From the NCBI RefSeq assembly GCF_902686445.1, contig NC_062216.1, positions 7,399,084 to 7,463,083 of the forward strand: a stretch of DNA of 64,000 bases, read 5' to 3'. Origin of the DNA: Sciurus carolinensis (lineage: Eukaryota; Chordata; Mammalia; Rodentia; Sciuridae). A model generated the notes under the pieces. That model was not told the DNA's origin and did no database searches. It saw only the letters and a list, made by a program, of their open reading frames with translations. Shown in pieces: positions 46,981 through 58,460 of the stretch; positions within the stretch are counted from its first letter, which is position 1, and every line of letters starts with the position of its first letter. A program made the position numbers and the translations under genes.

Positions 46981-47410
46981 GATTTTCATGTATTTGTACA
47001 GTTTTCAAGGTTTTTCTTGTTCTTGATTTCTAGTTTTATTGCAATCTTGTCATAAAAGATACTAAATATAATGTCAGTGTTTTTGTTTTGTCGAGTTTTA
47101 CTTTGTGACATAGCACATGATCTATCCTAGAGATTGCTTTATGTACTGATGAGAAAAATGTCTATTTGGCAACTGTTGGATAGAGTGTTCAATATATGTC
47201 TGTTAGGTTCATTTGGTCTAGGATGTAATTTAACTATGTTTTTTATTATTATTATCTGTCTGGATGATGTCCATACCTGTAATCTGTAATTGTTATGTTA
47301 AAGTCCCCAAGTATTATGAAGTTTGTCTCTTACTTTAGTATTATGAAGTTTGTCTCTTACTTTAGATCTACTAATTTTTTCTTTATTTATTTGAGTGCTC
47401 CAATATTGGG

Positions 47411-47413
<3 letters not shown>

Positions 47414-47452
<39 letters not shown>
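47414..47452. repeat. (TA)n microsatellite
   Basis: About 19 uninterrupted TA units inside the old antisense L1. Confidence 0.95.
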
Positions 47453-47456
<4 letters not shown>

Positions 47457-47669
47457 ACAAACATATTTTAGAATTGTTATTTCCTCTTGCTGACTTGACC
47501 CTTATATTATTATATAAGATCTACCATGTCTCTTTTTATGACTTTTGGCTTAAAGTCTATTTTCTCTGACGTAAGTATGGACACTCCTGCTTTCTTTTGG
47601 ATTCCATTTGTGTGGAATACCTTAGTTGATCCATTCACCTTCATCTATCTGTGTCCCGCTATAGGTGAA

Positions 47670-48370
47670 ACTACTCAGATCACGGCAATAGGATTTTTCT
47701 GGCACCAGAAGGCACCAGGTGTCCCACTGGAGTCACGGCTGGCTGCTGCTCCTTCCAACTTGGATAGTTGTCATGTTTCCCTGGTGCTTGCTTTACGCAA
47801 AGTCACTGGGCTGTGGGCATGATTTGCTTACTTTTCTTTATGCATTTTAAATTTCGTCTTTTATCAAGGATTTATTTTAAAAGTGTAAAAGCCAAAGCAT
47901 GGGGAAAAATTAATTTGCACAGGGAGAAAAATAAGCAGAAAAATAAGCACTGCACTCAGGCTATGTGGGCAGTGGGTGATGAAGCTAAAGCAGAAGAAGG
48001 GGTCCCCTTCAACGTGGCCCTTCAATAATATGGGCTGGATAGGAATTGGATATTTTTCTTCTTGACAGTAAACATAATAAGAGGGTGAGAATTCTAGGAA
48101 ACTAAGATAAAGGAAGGAAACATCGCCAGAGCAACCCTACAGGGAAGGAAATAAAGCGGTTTCCTTTCTCTTGGACCTTTTGCCACGACCTCAGGCAGAA
48201 ACTAGGAACACTCAGCACAAGTGTGAGGACAGTAGCTCGTAAGTAAGGACATGTGGATATAAGGAACAGGCCTGTCCTGGTGCACCCTGCGTCCAAATGC
48301 ACTTCATACCTGCTTTTCCAGAACTGTATCCAGGCAGGGGGCTTAGATGTGTTTAGAAAATGTCAGGTGC
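47670..48370. other. Unassigned intergenic sequence
   Basis: Repeat density falls here. No exon with good splice sites and no recognisable protein were seen. Confidence 0.45.
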
Positions 48371-48475
48371 AGCTGGGCATGGTGATGCACACCTGTAATC
48401 CCAGCTGCTCAGGAGGCAAAGGCAAAGGGATCTTGTTGGAGCCCAGTCCTCATCTCAAAAAGAAAATCATTTAAT
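48371..48475 (+). mobile_element. B1 SINE monomer
   Basis: AGCTGGGCATGGTGATGCAC ... CTGTAATCCCAGCTGCTCAG followed by a diverged end and AAAAAG tail; no ID half. Confidence 0.7.
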
Positions 48476-48499
48476 TTTTTTTCTCTCTCTCTTTGCATT

Positions 48500-48690
48500 A
48501 CTGATACTGGGGATTGAACACAGGAGCACTTTACCACTGAGCCACAACCCCAGCCCTATTTATTTACCTATGTATTTACTTTTTAGAGACAGGATCTCAC
48601 TAAGTTGCCAAGACTGACCTCAAACCTGCAATCCTCCCTTCTCTGCCTCTAGAATCACTGAGATTACAAATTGCCACCAGGCCCAGCAAC
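48500..48690 (-). mobile_element. B1-dID composite SINE, antisense
   Basis: Inverse ID half (ACTGGGGATTGAACACAGGA ... GAGCCACAACCCCAGCCC) joined to an inverse B1 half (GAGACAGGATCTCACTAAGT ... AGGCCCAGCAAC). Confidence 0.78.
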
Positions 48691-48792
48691 ATTTTTAAAT
48701 TTTTCTTTAAAAAAAGAAAAAGGAAAATGTTAGGTTCAGATTTCTGATATTCCCTAATACACAAATGAGCATCTTAAAATACATGGAGAGGG

Positions 48793-48891
48793 AACCAAGC
48801 ATGGCGGTGCACACCTGTAATCCCAGCAATTTGGGAGGCTAAGGCAGGAGGACTGCAAGTCGAGGCCAGTTCAGCAACTTTTTACACACAA

Positions 48892-48931
<40 letters not shown>
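48793..48931 (+). mobile_element. B1 SINE with (CA)n(GA)n tail
   Basis: CCAAGCATGGCGGTGCACAC ... GGGAGGCTAAGGCAGGAGGA through about 48880. A compound microsatellite (CA then GA, 48884-48931) then sits where the A-rich tail would be. Confidence 0.72.
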
Positions 48932-48934
<3 letters not shown>

Positions 48935-50390
48935 TTCTGAACCAAGCACTGAGAGCTCTGAACACCGGGCCCAGCACTGCTCATTGAGTGCTTCCTCTCT
49001 CTGCAAGCATCTGAACCTTGATTTCTCCGTCTCCAAAGACACAAAGTGGCAGAGGCTGGGTGATGGCATGGTAGATAAGGAAGACTGGAGCTCTGTGGGA
49101 CCAGAGGGCCGGTGGAGGTCTCCTGGAAGCCTTCCATGAGAAGGATGCTTCCTCGTGAGGGACTTCTCAGCACCAGGCGCTGACCACTCAGCCATGGCCA
49201 TGCACAGCCCATTGTCCTGCCCCCCCCCACGGCTGGGCGCTCCGCTCCATGAGCACTGGTGGACCCAGGACAACATCCTCTTAGCAACATTTTGCCTTCA
49301 TTAAGAAGGCGCCTGGAGAGGGTCTGTTACGGACCAAGGAGAGCAGCTGCAGAGTTGGAATTTAATAAGAAGTGCCAGAGGCATACCAGTGGAGCATATT
49401 ATGAGCTCTATCTCATTTCATCCTTAAAAATTTTTAAAAAAACAACTTTTAACTATGCACTTTGTGAGAAAGGGAACAATGAACAATGACCCTGAGGGCC
49501 TAGGCCAAAGCCAAAGGTGACCGATGAAACCACGCTCTGCTGCCACCCAGCAAGTTCAGATCCCTACCGTGAGGGCCGTAGGGACAAGGGTGCCTCAGGG
49601 GAAGAATGAAATCAAAGTGAGCGCGTTCTCCAGCGTCAGTCATCCTTCACGGCCCCGAGCGGGTAGAGCGTAATGATCCTGTCCCAGAACTCTGTCTCCA
49701 GCTCCAGGGAAACATCGCCAAGCTCTCCTGGAGCTCTGGGCACCGATCCTTGAGCCCAGCGTACAATGGCTCTCCTTGCAAGAGACCAGTTCACACACTC
49801 CAACGTGGAACTTCTCCCAGACCCCTCAGAGTCCCCACATCCCACCCAACATTTCCTATCAGCCATTTGGAAAATGAAGCCCATCTAAGTAATTGGCTGG
49901 GGACTTTTCTGCAGTATCTGCCCTCAAGCCAGGTGAATAAATAGGGCACGAGAAGAGGAAGCTCCTCTTCTCCACTTTCTGAGCACCTGGATCAGGCACG
50001 ATTGACACCTTGAGGCGCTCTGCCTCTGGGAGCCCTGCAGGAAATTCCTGCCCACATCCCTGCCCGTCTTGAGTGAAGCCTGTTTCATGACAGCACTTCC
50101 TCTGGCTCCTGATTTCTCGGTGGGACTCAGGAGGGAAGGAGGAGCAGTGTAGACACATCCCCTGCACTTTCAAGATGTGAGAGGAACTGTGTTCAGGCCG
50201 GGCAGGAAAAGCCTGGTCTCTGGTCCAGCTCTGCTGATGGGAAACATTTTGCCTCTAGCTGAGCCCCTTCGTCTCAGGTGGTTTGTAGAAAAGGAGGCAG
50301 TGCTGAATGCACAGGGACTATTCTTCCTCCAACCCTGCAGAAGCTGTAATCGCCCCCATCTGTCCTTCCAGGAAGAATAAGGCCACTGTC
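48932..50390. other. Non-repetitive sequence upstream of the defensin gene
   Basis: Several open frames occur on both strands because the sequence is GC-rich, but none has recognisable domains. GGAAATTCC at 50040-50048 resembles a kappa-B half-palindrome about 430 bp upstream of the defensin start; this single motif is weak evidence. Confidence 0.4.
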
Positions 50391-50476
50391 CAGCCCCACC
50401 CATCCCAGCCCAGCTCTATAAAGGAGCCTCCCAGCCAGCCGGCCAGGGAAGGAGCAGCTCTGTGCCCTGGGCAGCC
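50391..50476 (+). promoter_or_regulatory. DEFB136: Core promoter and short 5' UTR of the beta-defensin
   Basis: A TATA box (CTCTATAAAGG, TATAAA at 50417-50422) lies 55-60 bp upstream of the ATG at 50477. This predicts a transcription start near 50447-50452 and a 5' UTR of about 25-30 bases. A CCCCACCC element at 50393-50400 lies just upstream. The bases before the ATG (GGGCAGCC) give a fair Kozak context. Confidence 0.65.
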
Positions 50477-50948
50477 ATGAGCCTGTGTCTTCCAATTCTG
50501 CTCTTCTTCCTGGTGACCTCATTGCCTTCAGGTGAGATGTGGGACAGCCGTCTCCTGTGGAGTCCTTGACCAGCACCACAGCTATCAGCCCAACAGGGGC
50601 TCCATCAATGTGCAGTGGGTCCGCAGCTGGTCAGGGATGGGATGCGAGTGGGTGGTCTTCAGCCCCTGGCCTCCTCATCTTCTGTTGCATGCTGAAGTTT
50701 TCAGCCTGCAGAAGCCTGACTTGTTTCCATATTTTGTTTTGCTTGTTTGTGTTTGTTTGTTTCCTTCAGGGAATGGTCTGTTTGGGAACGAGGGTGTGGA
50801 AATTCGTGTTTGCACTGCACTGCACGGCAGATGTTTCTTCGTCTGTAAACATGGATGGAGGTGGGTTGCCTTCTGTCACAACGTAATGTCTTGTTGTACA
50901 AAAATGGATCGATTTGTGCCTCCTCAAGCCATCGACTACACCGAATAA
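50477..50948 (+). CDS. DEFB136: Beta-defensin 136 (two exons)
   Basis: Secreted cationic antimicrobial-type peptide of the beta-defensin family, probably epithelial or reproductive tract. Coding exon 1 is 50477-50531 (donor GTGAGA at 50532). Exon 2 is 50770-50948 (acceptor CTTCAG, stop TAA). Together they give 77 residues. Residues 1-18 form a hydrophobic signal peptide (MSLCLPILLFFLVTSLPS). The mature part has six cysteines at 33, 40, 44, 54, 60 and 61, spaced CX6CX3CX9CX5CC, the beta-defensin pattern. The start MSLCL, the segment GLFGN and the tail RFVPPQA match my memory of mammalian DEFB136, and the length is within one residue of human. The intron is only 238 bp. No AATAAA is visible just downstream. 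No disabling change seen. Confidence 0.87.
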
Positions 50949-51244
50949 GTCCAATGAGCAGAATATATGTCAGTGACTAAAAGGACTAAACTCCCAATCT
51001 GTGGGTAAGGATCCAGGGGCTCACTGATGAGCTGTCGGCAGCAGATGGGGGCCAGCCTCAGGCTGATTGGTGAAACCCCAGAAGTACCATTACAGAGGCC
51101 CTGCAGTGAAACACGTTTTCTATTCTTTTCTCTGCCTTCTCAACTCCAATCACTAATTCCTGTTTCAAATTCATATTTGACTGATTAATGCAAGCCCACA
51201 GGTCCGAGGATATGACATATTCTGTGCATAAAACAATAGTTTGC
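50949..51244. other. Probable 3' UTR and flank of the defensin gene
   Basis: The 3' UTR should extend some distance here, but no canonical AATAAA is close. CAATAAAGC occurs only near 52009. Confidence 0.35.
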
Positions 51245-51400
51245 TGCTTTAAGTGGTTTACATGTTTCCAATAACTTAATCCTCACAACCAAATCTACTT
51301 TCTCTCACTTTTTCCAAGTGAAGAACCTTCTCCAAGGTCACACAAGGAGTAAGAGTTAGCTGGCACTGGGCTGGAACCTGGCCAGCCTTGGTCCAGTGTC
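51245..51400 (-). repeat. MIR SINE remnant, antisense
   Basis: CAATAACTTAATCCTCACAA, TCTCCAAGGTCACACAAGGA and GCTGGAACC are in the order of an inverted MIR. Confidence 0.6.
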
Positions 51401-53339
51401 CTTGCTGTTGGGCTGCAGCACCCCTCAGTTGGTAGGTGGGGGAACCTAGATGGGTCAGGGGCTCAACTAGGAGCGTAGAATGTAGCTCGATCCTGGAGCA
51501 GCAAACCCCATGGATGCTGCATTTGTAGCTTCTTATTCAGAGATTTAATGACTCGGAACCAGGGTCACTAAGATCCCACACACCAACACGGGTGCTCCCA
51601 CTGAGGCAGAAACAATGTCCCATGCACACCACACCTAGCAGTCAGCTGTCCACAGGGCAGCGTGGGCCAGTGGCACTGCTTCACTGGGACAGAGCCACAG
51701 ACCTTCATGGAGACCCTTGCCATTCTTCGTGAAGAAAAGAGAAGAGCGGGGAGGCTCACTCCCTCCACGTCACAGGACGACTTCCCTCCGTGCGTCTCCA
51801 CCTGGCCTTCTTTAGAGTTTGCCAGTGACTGCGTACGGGACTCACCTGCTCATTATGTACCATGAGCTACTTCCCACAAGGTCACCTTCCCAGGTTCCTG
51901 GTGCCTGTGGATATCGGAGCACACTATTCACCAGCACAGCTCTAAACAAGAGTGGGTTATTTCCCCAGGGGAGGTCGGGTACCTTCTTTACCCACATCCT
52001 CTTTCAAACAATAAAGCAAGCCCAGGAGAGGATTTAAAAATGAGGCGAGCTTTCCTATGAAAATCAATGTTTTCCAGCTACTGGACAGTTCCCACATTGC
52101 CCCCAGAGTGTACACAAAGAAGGAGAAGGTGGTCACTCCCTTCGGGGACGGTTCAGAGAGGTAGATTCACAAATGATCACACACGATCTGATGGATCATG
52201 AGGTCCTCTGCAGACGTCCCTAGAACACAGGAGGCTTTGGGCCAGGGTGGAGGTGAGCAGTGCTGTGCACTGCTTTGTGTGGAAGCTTAGAGAGAGAGAG
52301 AGTCCACGGGGGGCAGTGAGCCCGGATGGCATGAAAGCAGAAAGCTCACCTCCTACCAATCCTCACTCCCACTTTACCCAGTGTCTGCACAAGGCAAATG
52401 AGCAAGTGCGGATGAGGCAGGGGAAGAGAAGAGGAACATTCCTGCACTGAGCACAGCCTCTGCACCCTTCCAGAAGCCAGTTTGTGTTCTGTCTCTGGCC
52501 ACCAATCTGAGTGATGGGTCTGGGACCCAAGAAGAGCCAGATCTCTGCCCAAAACAAAGGGGCTGTGTTGTCTCCTCTGAGATCATTATTACGTCCTCCA
52601 TCACTGGGATTGTGTTAGAGCCTAAGAGAGGAAGAATTCTACCAGCAAGACCCCTACCCTCATTTGCTCAGAGTTCTAGCACAGCAGCAAAAGCCCCAGA
52701 GGTTTCCCTAGACTGGCCTCTAACAGGGAGCATGTGACTATCTCCATGATGCTCGCTGTGCCTGACTCACTCCCAGACACCCCACCAGACAGGACTGAGG
52801 GTGGACTGGCCCGTTGGTCACAGGCAGATCCTGAGGTTCACCCCTGTGGAAGTCTGATCGGCCACAGCAACAATACTAAGGCTGCAGTATTTCCTGCGGT
52901 ATTTCCCTGGACACAGCAATATTGAACTCCACTCTTAGACCCAGGGGGAGCGTCTTCCCTGTTGGAATCCCCTGCTGCCCATCTTCACCAGCAGTGGCAC
53001 AGACCTTTAAAACAGGAGGGAGCAGAACCACACTGTTGAGACAATAGCTCCCTACATCTGCTGGGGTTTTGTTTGCAGGGTGGGAGCAGTTTTTTCTCAA
53101 ATTCCGGGATATCCCAGTGCAGCCTGCAGGCGCACACATCCGCTGCTGTGCACAAGAGCAGCCGCATCCACAGCCGACGGAAGCAGGAGCTGCACAGGCC
53201 CCCTCCCAAGTGCCCAAATGCTGCCTGCTCCAGGCACAGTTAACGAGCTGTGCCAAGCCCTGGGATGCTGACGCCCAGCAGGTTTCTATGAGGAAGTCTT
53301 CCAATTTCATTCTCTAAAATTGAAACAGTCTGTCAAGTG
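51401..53339. other. Intergenic sequence, no recognised gene
   Basis: Moderately GC-rich. I looked on both strands for further six-cysteine defensin exons and found none. A 144-codon minus-strand frame (53310-52876) contains scattered Cys but not the defensin spacing. Confidence 0.45.
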
Positions 53340-53480
53340 TCCTATTATTCTGAAGTGCAGGTATAAAAGCCAACATTCAGAGCAGGTGAGACATTTTCCC
53401 AATGCCACATAGCTAGTCAAGGGGCAAAACTGACAAATGCTGGGCCAGCCGCTCCGTTTCCTGCTCTGTAAAAGGAAGGT
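53340..53480 (-). repeat. MIR SINE remnant, antisense
   Basis: CCCAATGCCACATAGCTAGT followed by GGGCAAAACTGACAAATGCT is an inverted MIR core. Confidence 0.5.
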
Positions 53481-54959
53481 CAGAGCCTTCCAGAGTCTAG
53501 AGAAGGGTTAGCTAGGAAAAATAATCAAGACTGCAGGACAGCCCAACCCCTCCAACGGGATCACAAGGCAAGGACCTTAATTAAGGTGGCACACCAAAAG
53601 CACTTTGTAATCAGAAGGTCATCTGAGGAACTCTCAGCATGCAGGGCAAGGATTTCCCTGTTTCTGCCTGGTTCTCCTCAGGCTAGCATCATACTTGTGC
53701 TCAGACTGACAAGTCAGACGAGAGGAATCAAGAAGGAGAATGGGAAGAAACTGGCCTTTCCCTGGGCTGCCCTGGGGTCAGTTCATAAAAGGCCTTGCCC
53801 TTGGGCTGCACCTGCTGGGACTTCCCCACCCCTGACCTCCCGGGCAGGCCAACTGAAGGACTGGCCGCCCATTCTGAGTTCTCAACAGCCTTCAATGAGC
53901 CTTGAAAAGGGAAGAAAGGAAAGAAAGAGACAGAGAGAAAGAAAGAAAAAGAAAAGAAAAGAAAGGTGCCTGGCAACCCACGGACACTCTATAGCACAAA
54001 ACTTCCCTGGGGTGGGGAGAAGCACTGATCCAATCTGACAGCAGGTCCAGATGACCTGTGCTCTGTCTCTGCTCCCCAGGCCCCGCCGGCTGCATGCAAA
54101 GCCTGTGTTCTACCGAGGGTATGACCTCCATGCCAGAAACCAGCGAGCTGGCTTTCTGACTTAGAGGCTGGTCACTGCAGCCTAGGTGTTCCTTAAGAAG
54201 CCGGCCAGATCAGCTTTCCAAATAGCTATTTGCTGGGTTCATCTCACCCCAAATCCTGAGGCACATGAGCCAGGCCCAAACACAAAAGCCCTAAGAGAAA
54301 GCATGCCCGGTACCCTCTAAACACCCTGGTGGTTCCTTTGCCATCGCTCCTGGACATATAGTCCCTCTGGGTTCTGCAAAAACCTGCTACAGTCTCCAAA
54401 GCCTTAGTGGTTCTGGAAGCAGCAAGAAATTATTTTTAGCCTGAAGTAATGTATTCCGTTCTCAATATCCTTCAAAGGGAGATGGCAAGTAATTCAGTGC
54501 GACAGATCTTAACGTGAGATCTGTTCCTCTTCATATCCTTCCATGACAGCCGGCCTAAGCAAAGGCCTAAGGCCAAAGATTCTCTCCTCAGATGGTGATG
54601 TCATGTGCGTGAACTGCATTTAATAAGTCCCACTGCTCTGTACAACTATCGCGCATCAATAAAAAAGGAAAAAGGTTCTCTCCTCTCTTTCTTTCTCTCC
54701 ACACCCCCTCTTCTCCTGAGGGGGCAGCAGTGATCTAGGAAACAGTAGAAGATGCCCGGGTAGCTCCAGTTTGGGGCTGGCCTAGAGGCCCACAGAAATT
54801 AGTAGCGTCCTGCCAAGCGGGAGGGAGGTGGGAGCGGCCACCATGAGTGCACGGTCAGGAGACGACTTAAGAGCAACCATACCAGCCAGGAGAGTCTGCC
54901 TGCTCTGCGTTACCTCTGTCCGCAGCCACTCCACCCTGGGAGCTCTGCGTCTTGGCCTT
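53481..54959. other. Intergenic sequence with a purine-rich tract
   Basis: A GAAA-rich tract spans about 53908-53966. CATCAATAAAAAAGG near 54654 looks like the end of a decayed retroelement. No gene recognised. Confidence 0.4.
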
Positions 54960-55160
54960 CCCCGGGCTGCAGCATGTGCTGTGATCCTATCTCCCAACAC
55001 CGCCTGAGCAGCAAGCTGCAGCTCCCAGTCAGTCACACGATCACGAGCCAAGAGTCAACACTCCACAGTGGCCACTGCTGAGCTGTGGTGCAGGCAGGTC
55101 GGGCTGTGAAATGCGTGATCGCGACGTAACTCCACTGCAAGCCGAGCAGCATCTGTGCTC
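54960..55160 (+). mobile_element. Tigger-like DNA transposon fossil
   Basis: GCAAGCTGCAGCTCCCAGTCAGT..ACGATCACGA and a GTGAAATGCGTGATCGCGAC segment parallel the repeat at 23450-23640. Partial copy. Confidence 0.5.
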
Positions 55161-55384
55161 TGAAACGGCCCAGGCACACTATGTCACGCCAGACTGGCTG
55201 GAAGACAGAGGAAAAACAGGGTGCTCACGTCTCCAGACTCAAAATCCCAGGGATGCCTCCTAAAGCCAAATTCCTAAAGCACACCATCAGCTGCTAATGT
55301 GAATTTTCTGTCCATAAAAACCACCGATGCTTTACTCAGAGGCTGTGTGTATCCGTGAGGCTCTCGGGAAGAACAGGATCAGCA

Positions 55385-55880
55385 GGGTATGCTACGTGCA
55401 GTTGTAAAAAGGGATTTACTAGATGACTCACAGGATCAGAAACTGGGTGGTCCCACGATGGCCGTCTCCAGGCTGCAGGAACCCATAGGTGCTTGATCCA
55501 AGAGGCTGAGGCTCAATCAAAGGGACCTTGGAGCAGCCCCAGTCTGAGACCGAAGGCCTGGTACGAGTCCCTGTTGGGAGAGCGAAGAGGCTGGAGGCCA
55601 AGGTCATCCTCAGGTGAGGGCAGAGTCCAGGCAGTAGCTCAAGCAGCACGGAGTGTGTGTCTGCATGGCTTCCTCGGTCCCACCTTCTGCTCCACCCCAC
55701 CTGCATGCTGCACGGGGTGCCCCCACACAGAGGGGTCTCTCTCAGTCCGTGTCCCGCACGCCAATCATCCCTGGAAACACCCTCACAGACACTCCGGGGA
55801 TCCTCTCAGACCTGGGCACCTCCATCTGATCAGGATGACAATCCAGATGAACCAGCACAGCGTAGTCAGTCTTTTCTGAC
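55385..55880. repeat. Possible old LTR-like repeat
   Basis: GGGATTTACTAGATGACTCA, GGTGGTCCCACGATGGCCGT and CCTGGAAACACCCTCACAGA resemble an old mammalian interspersed repeat. I cannot name the family. Confidence 0.35.
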
Positions 55881-56464
55881 ACATAGTAATTGTACATATT
55901 TTGTGAGGCTCAGTGTGATAATTTGTATGCAGAGTGCAGTCAAATCAGGGTGCTTTGCATCTCCATCTTCTTAAACATTCAGCATTTGGGTTGGGATGTA
56001 ATTATTCTTTATCTTCCCAAAATGGATACTGACATCACTGATTTTGTTTTTCAACCTAAGGGCACAGCCTTGCACTTCCTGTGTGACTTCATTTTGTCAG
56101 ATTTGGCCTGAGGCCCACCTGCTGAAATCATCCCGGATCCAGACTTACCTTCCTGTCCTAGCAAGAAACTGGCTGGGGCAGGGGTGGGGGGCACGTTCGT
56201 GGTACCACCGCCAACCCCAGAGTCTCCCCAGGATTGTCCTTTCCAGGTGAAGAGACCTGCTGGTCACGCTTAGGGAACACCTGAACCCCCAGACTCCATC
56301 CTGGGACACGTGCCTTTGATAAGTTCCAGGCAAAAATGGATAAACAATGAGGGGGACCATGTCAGTGTCCAGAAACTTCCCCCTTGGTTGTCACCAACTT
56401 CCTCCTCTTCAGGAGCATCTGAGCCCCGTTCTCATCTCAAAGAGCCCAGGACAAGCTGACTCCA
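55881..56464. other. Unassigned intergenic sequence
   Basis: No coding or repeat signature recognised. Confidence 0.35.
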
Positions 56465-56660
56465 CACAGGGGCTCTCCATTGCAGGGGCCAGACAGTCAA
56501 TATTTAGGCTTTGCAGTCCACGCTGTGGGTCGCAATGCCTCATCTCTGCCACTGGCACAAAAGCCACCTCAGACAATATGTGAGCAGGGCCATGCGTCAA
56601 TAAAACCTTTTCAATAAAACAATAACTTTGTCAATAAAACAAAAACGGGCAGTGGCCAGG
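56465..56660. mobile_element. Possible ancient hAT-type DNA transposon fragment
   Basis: GGGGCCAGACAGTCAATATT..AGGCTTTGCAGTCCA, AGACAATATGTGAGC and CAATAAAAC..AAAAACGGGCAGTGG resemble a common mammalian hAT-derived non-autonomous repeat. A small local duplication of TCAATAAAAC is present. Confidence 0.4.
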
Positions 56661-57164
56661 GTCAGCCTACAAGGTGCAGTTTGGTGACTCTGTCTTCTCC
56701 AGGGTGCCTTGGCCGCCATGGCCCACCACTCATGTGAGCGCCTCACTGTGCTAAGAACAGAGAAGCCAGGGCCAAGAGACGGCCCTCACAGGGCCGGTAA
56801 GCTGCACGTGCTCATGAAAGACGACGAGGTGTAGGAAGGGAAACAGCGGGTGCGCTGACCTCGCTGGACGTCTCCCCTTCACACGCAGGTGTCCCCTGTG
56901 CATCCGCTCTGCCCCCAGCACTGTGCCCAGGGAACCTGCAGCCCCCAACACTGCCCTCAGGGAGCCTCTGCTCCATTGTCTGCGGCATGATCAAGGCTCC
57001 CGATCTGGAGCTTCCAGAGGGTCCCAGAAGAAGAGCCAGAAGCAGGGATGAGATGTGCAGAGCCGATGAGCCACAAGAGCCACACTGCCTTGCGCAGTTG
57101 CCACGCGCCAGGAAATTTGTTTTAAAAAAGAGAGGGAGTGGGAACCGGAATCATCCTGCATCCC

Positions 57165-57335
57165 TTCTCTAACCCTGCCTGTCACTCTGAACAAGTTATC
57201 GAACTTCTCTAAATCCCAGCTTTTCCTCCAATTTGAGGTAATAACACCTACCTCAAAAGAGAGGATGAAGTTTAAAGGAGGCCTCTGCAAAGTACAGGCC
57301 TGACACATAGTAGATGCTTAATAAATAAGACTTGG
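57165..57335 (+). repeat. MIR SINE remnant
   Basis: CTGAACAAGTTATCGAACTT, TTGAGGTAATAACACCTACC and ACACATAGTAGATGCTTAAT follow the MIR order. Confidence 0.65.
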
Positions 57336-57689
57336 GTGGATTTTTTTAAACTTGTGATCAACACCGCTGCTGGCCATCCCAGGTGGTCTGAGCGAGCTAT
57401 TCCCTCCAGGACAAGAACGAAGCAACTCAAAATGCCCAAGTTCATCCATTTCCTTTTTTATTTGCATCTGGACTTATTCACCTAACAAATACATGATTCC
57501 AAGCTCACTACGTGAATAGGCAACCCCCCCAAATGACCTCTGTCCTCTAAGTCCAAAGCATAGTAGGTAGAGGTGATAAACCAAAAGAAAGAAATGCATA
57601 AAAGTGAACAAATTTGCAATCACGAAAATCGTAATTGTTTTGAAGGAAAGGTACAGGGGAAGGCTTGTATAGAGTCACAAACTGCACCT

Positions 57690-57985
57690 CGTGACGCTCC
57701 ATTCAACACAGGCCGCATATGCCATAGGGGTCCCATTGGATTATGACGGCCGGAAAATTGTTGTCACGTAGTACTTTTACTGTGATTTTTCGACATTTAG
57801 AAATGTTTCAAAGCACAAATGCTTACTCTGGGCTGCTGCTGCCCCAACATCAGTGCAGTGTGCTATTGCACAGGTCTGGAGCCTAGCTGCGAGAGGCCGC
57901 ACCAGATGGGCTGGGTGAGAGGTTGGCCGTACACCCCGGTGCATGACGGTCGCTCTGTGATGCTCATACAGTGAACAAAGCACCT
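57690..57985 (+). mobile_element. Tigger1-type internally deleted transposon
   Basis: The left part (GTCCCATTGGATTATGACGG) resembles one Tigger end. The right part (TTTTTCGACATTTAGAAATG, GTGCTATTGCACAGGTCTGG, GTGATGCTCATACAGTG) resembles the other end. The transposase-coding middle is missing, as in MITE derivatives. Confidence 0.5.
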
Positions 57986-58059
57986 CCTGAGGGTGAATTT
58001 GTGCAGGAGCTTGCTCCCATATGTGTGTGTACTTGTGTTGACATGTGTGTGCAAGCTAC

Positions 58060-58460
58060 ACAACCTGTGTGCCACACCCGAGCAAGATTCAGGATATGGC
58101 CATCACCCCAGAAAAGTCCCTCCTGTCCCTCTGGCCAATACCCTGCCAGAGACAACCTCCACTCTAACCCTCACTGGCAGCTAGCCTTGCCTGCAACTGA
58201 GCGTCACGTAAATGCAATCACCCCCTCTACATCTTTAACATGCCTGACTTCTTCCCTTCGACTGCTTACGGAATTCTTCCGTCATGTAACTTGCGATGCT
58301 AGGGTGTTCTTTTTTATTACTACACACATACCATAATTTATCCATTCTCCTTTTGATAAGCCTTTGGTTTGTTTCCACTTTTTGATTAAAAATGGAACTA
58401 CCATGCGCATTCTCATACATATATTTTCATTTCTAATGTTTACACTAATTTCTTAGTAAA
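58060..58460 (-). mobile_element. Probable old L1 3' fragment, antisense
   Basis: TAATTTATCCATTCTCCTTTTG and TTTGTTTCCACTTTTTGATT with downstream T-rich sequence resemble the inverted end of an old L1. Strongly decayed. Confidence 0.4.

Larger units (their letters stand above)
35430..47669 (-). mobile_element. Old antisense L1 split by later insertions
   Basis: Inverse L1 3' UTR and ORF2 pieces lie at about 35430-36808, 37295-37400, 44007-44190, 44441-44794, 45226-45582, 45695-46622 and 46981-47669, in the order expected of one element. Inserted blocks are an LTR, a young L1, B1-dID, MaLR LTR, ID and an inverted L1. Local tandem duplications occur near 47319-47370. All frames are broken. Confidence 0.72.

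Noticed and set aside
50040..50048. Kappa-B-like site upstream of the defensin
   Set aside because: A single GGAAATTCC motif ~430 bp upstream is expected by chance often enough; noted in the flank entry but not called as a site.
52876..53310. Cys-containing minus-strand frame considered as a second defensin
   Set aside because: Cysteines do not fit CX6CX3-4CX9-10CX5-6CC and there is no signal-peptide exon nearby.
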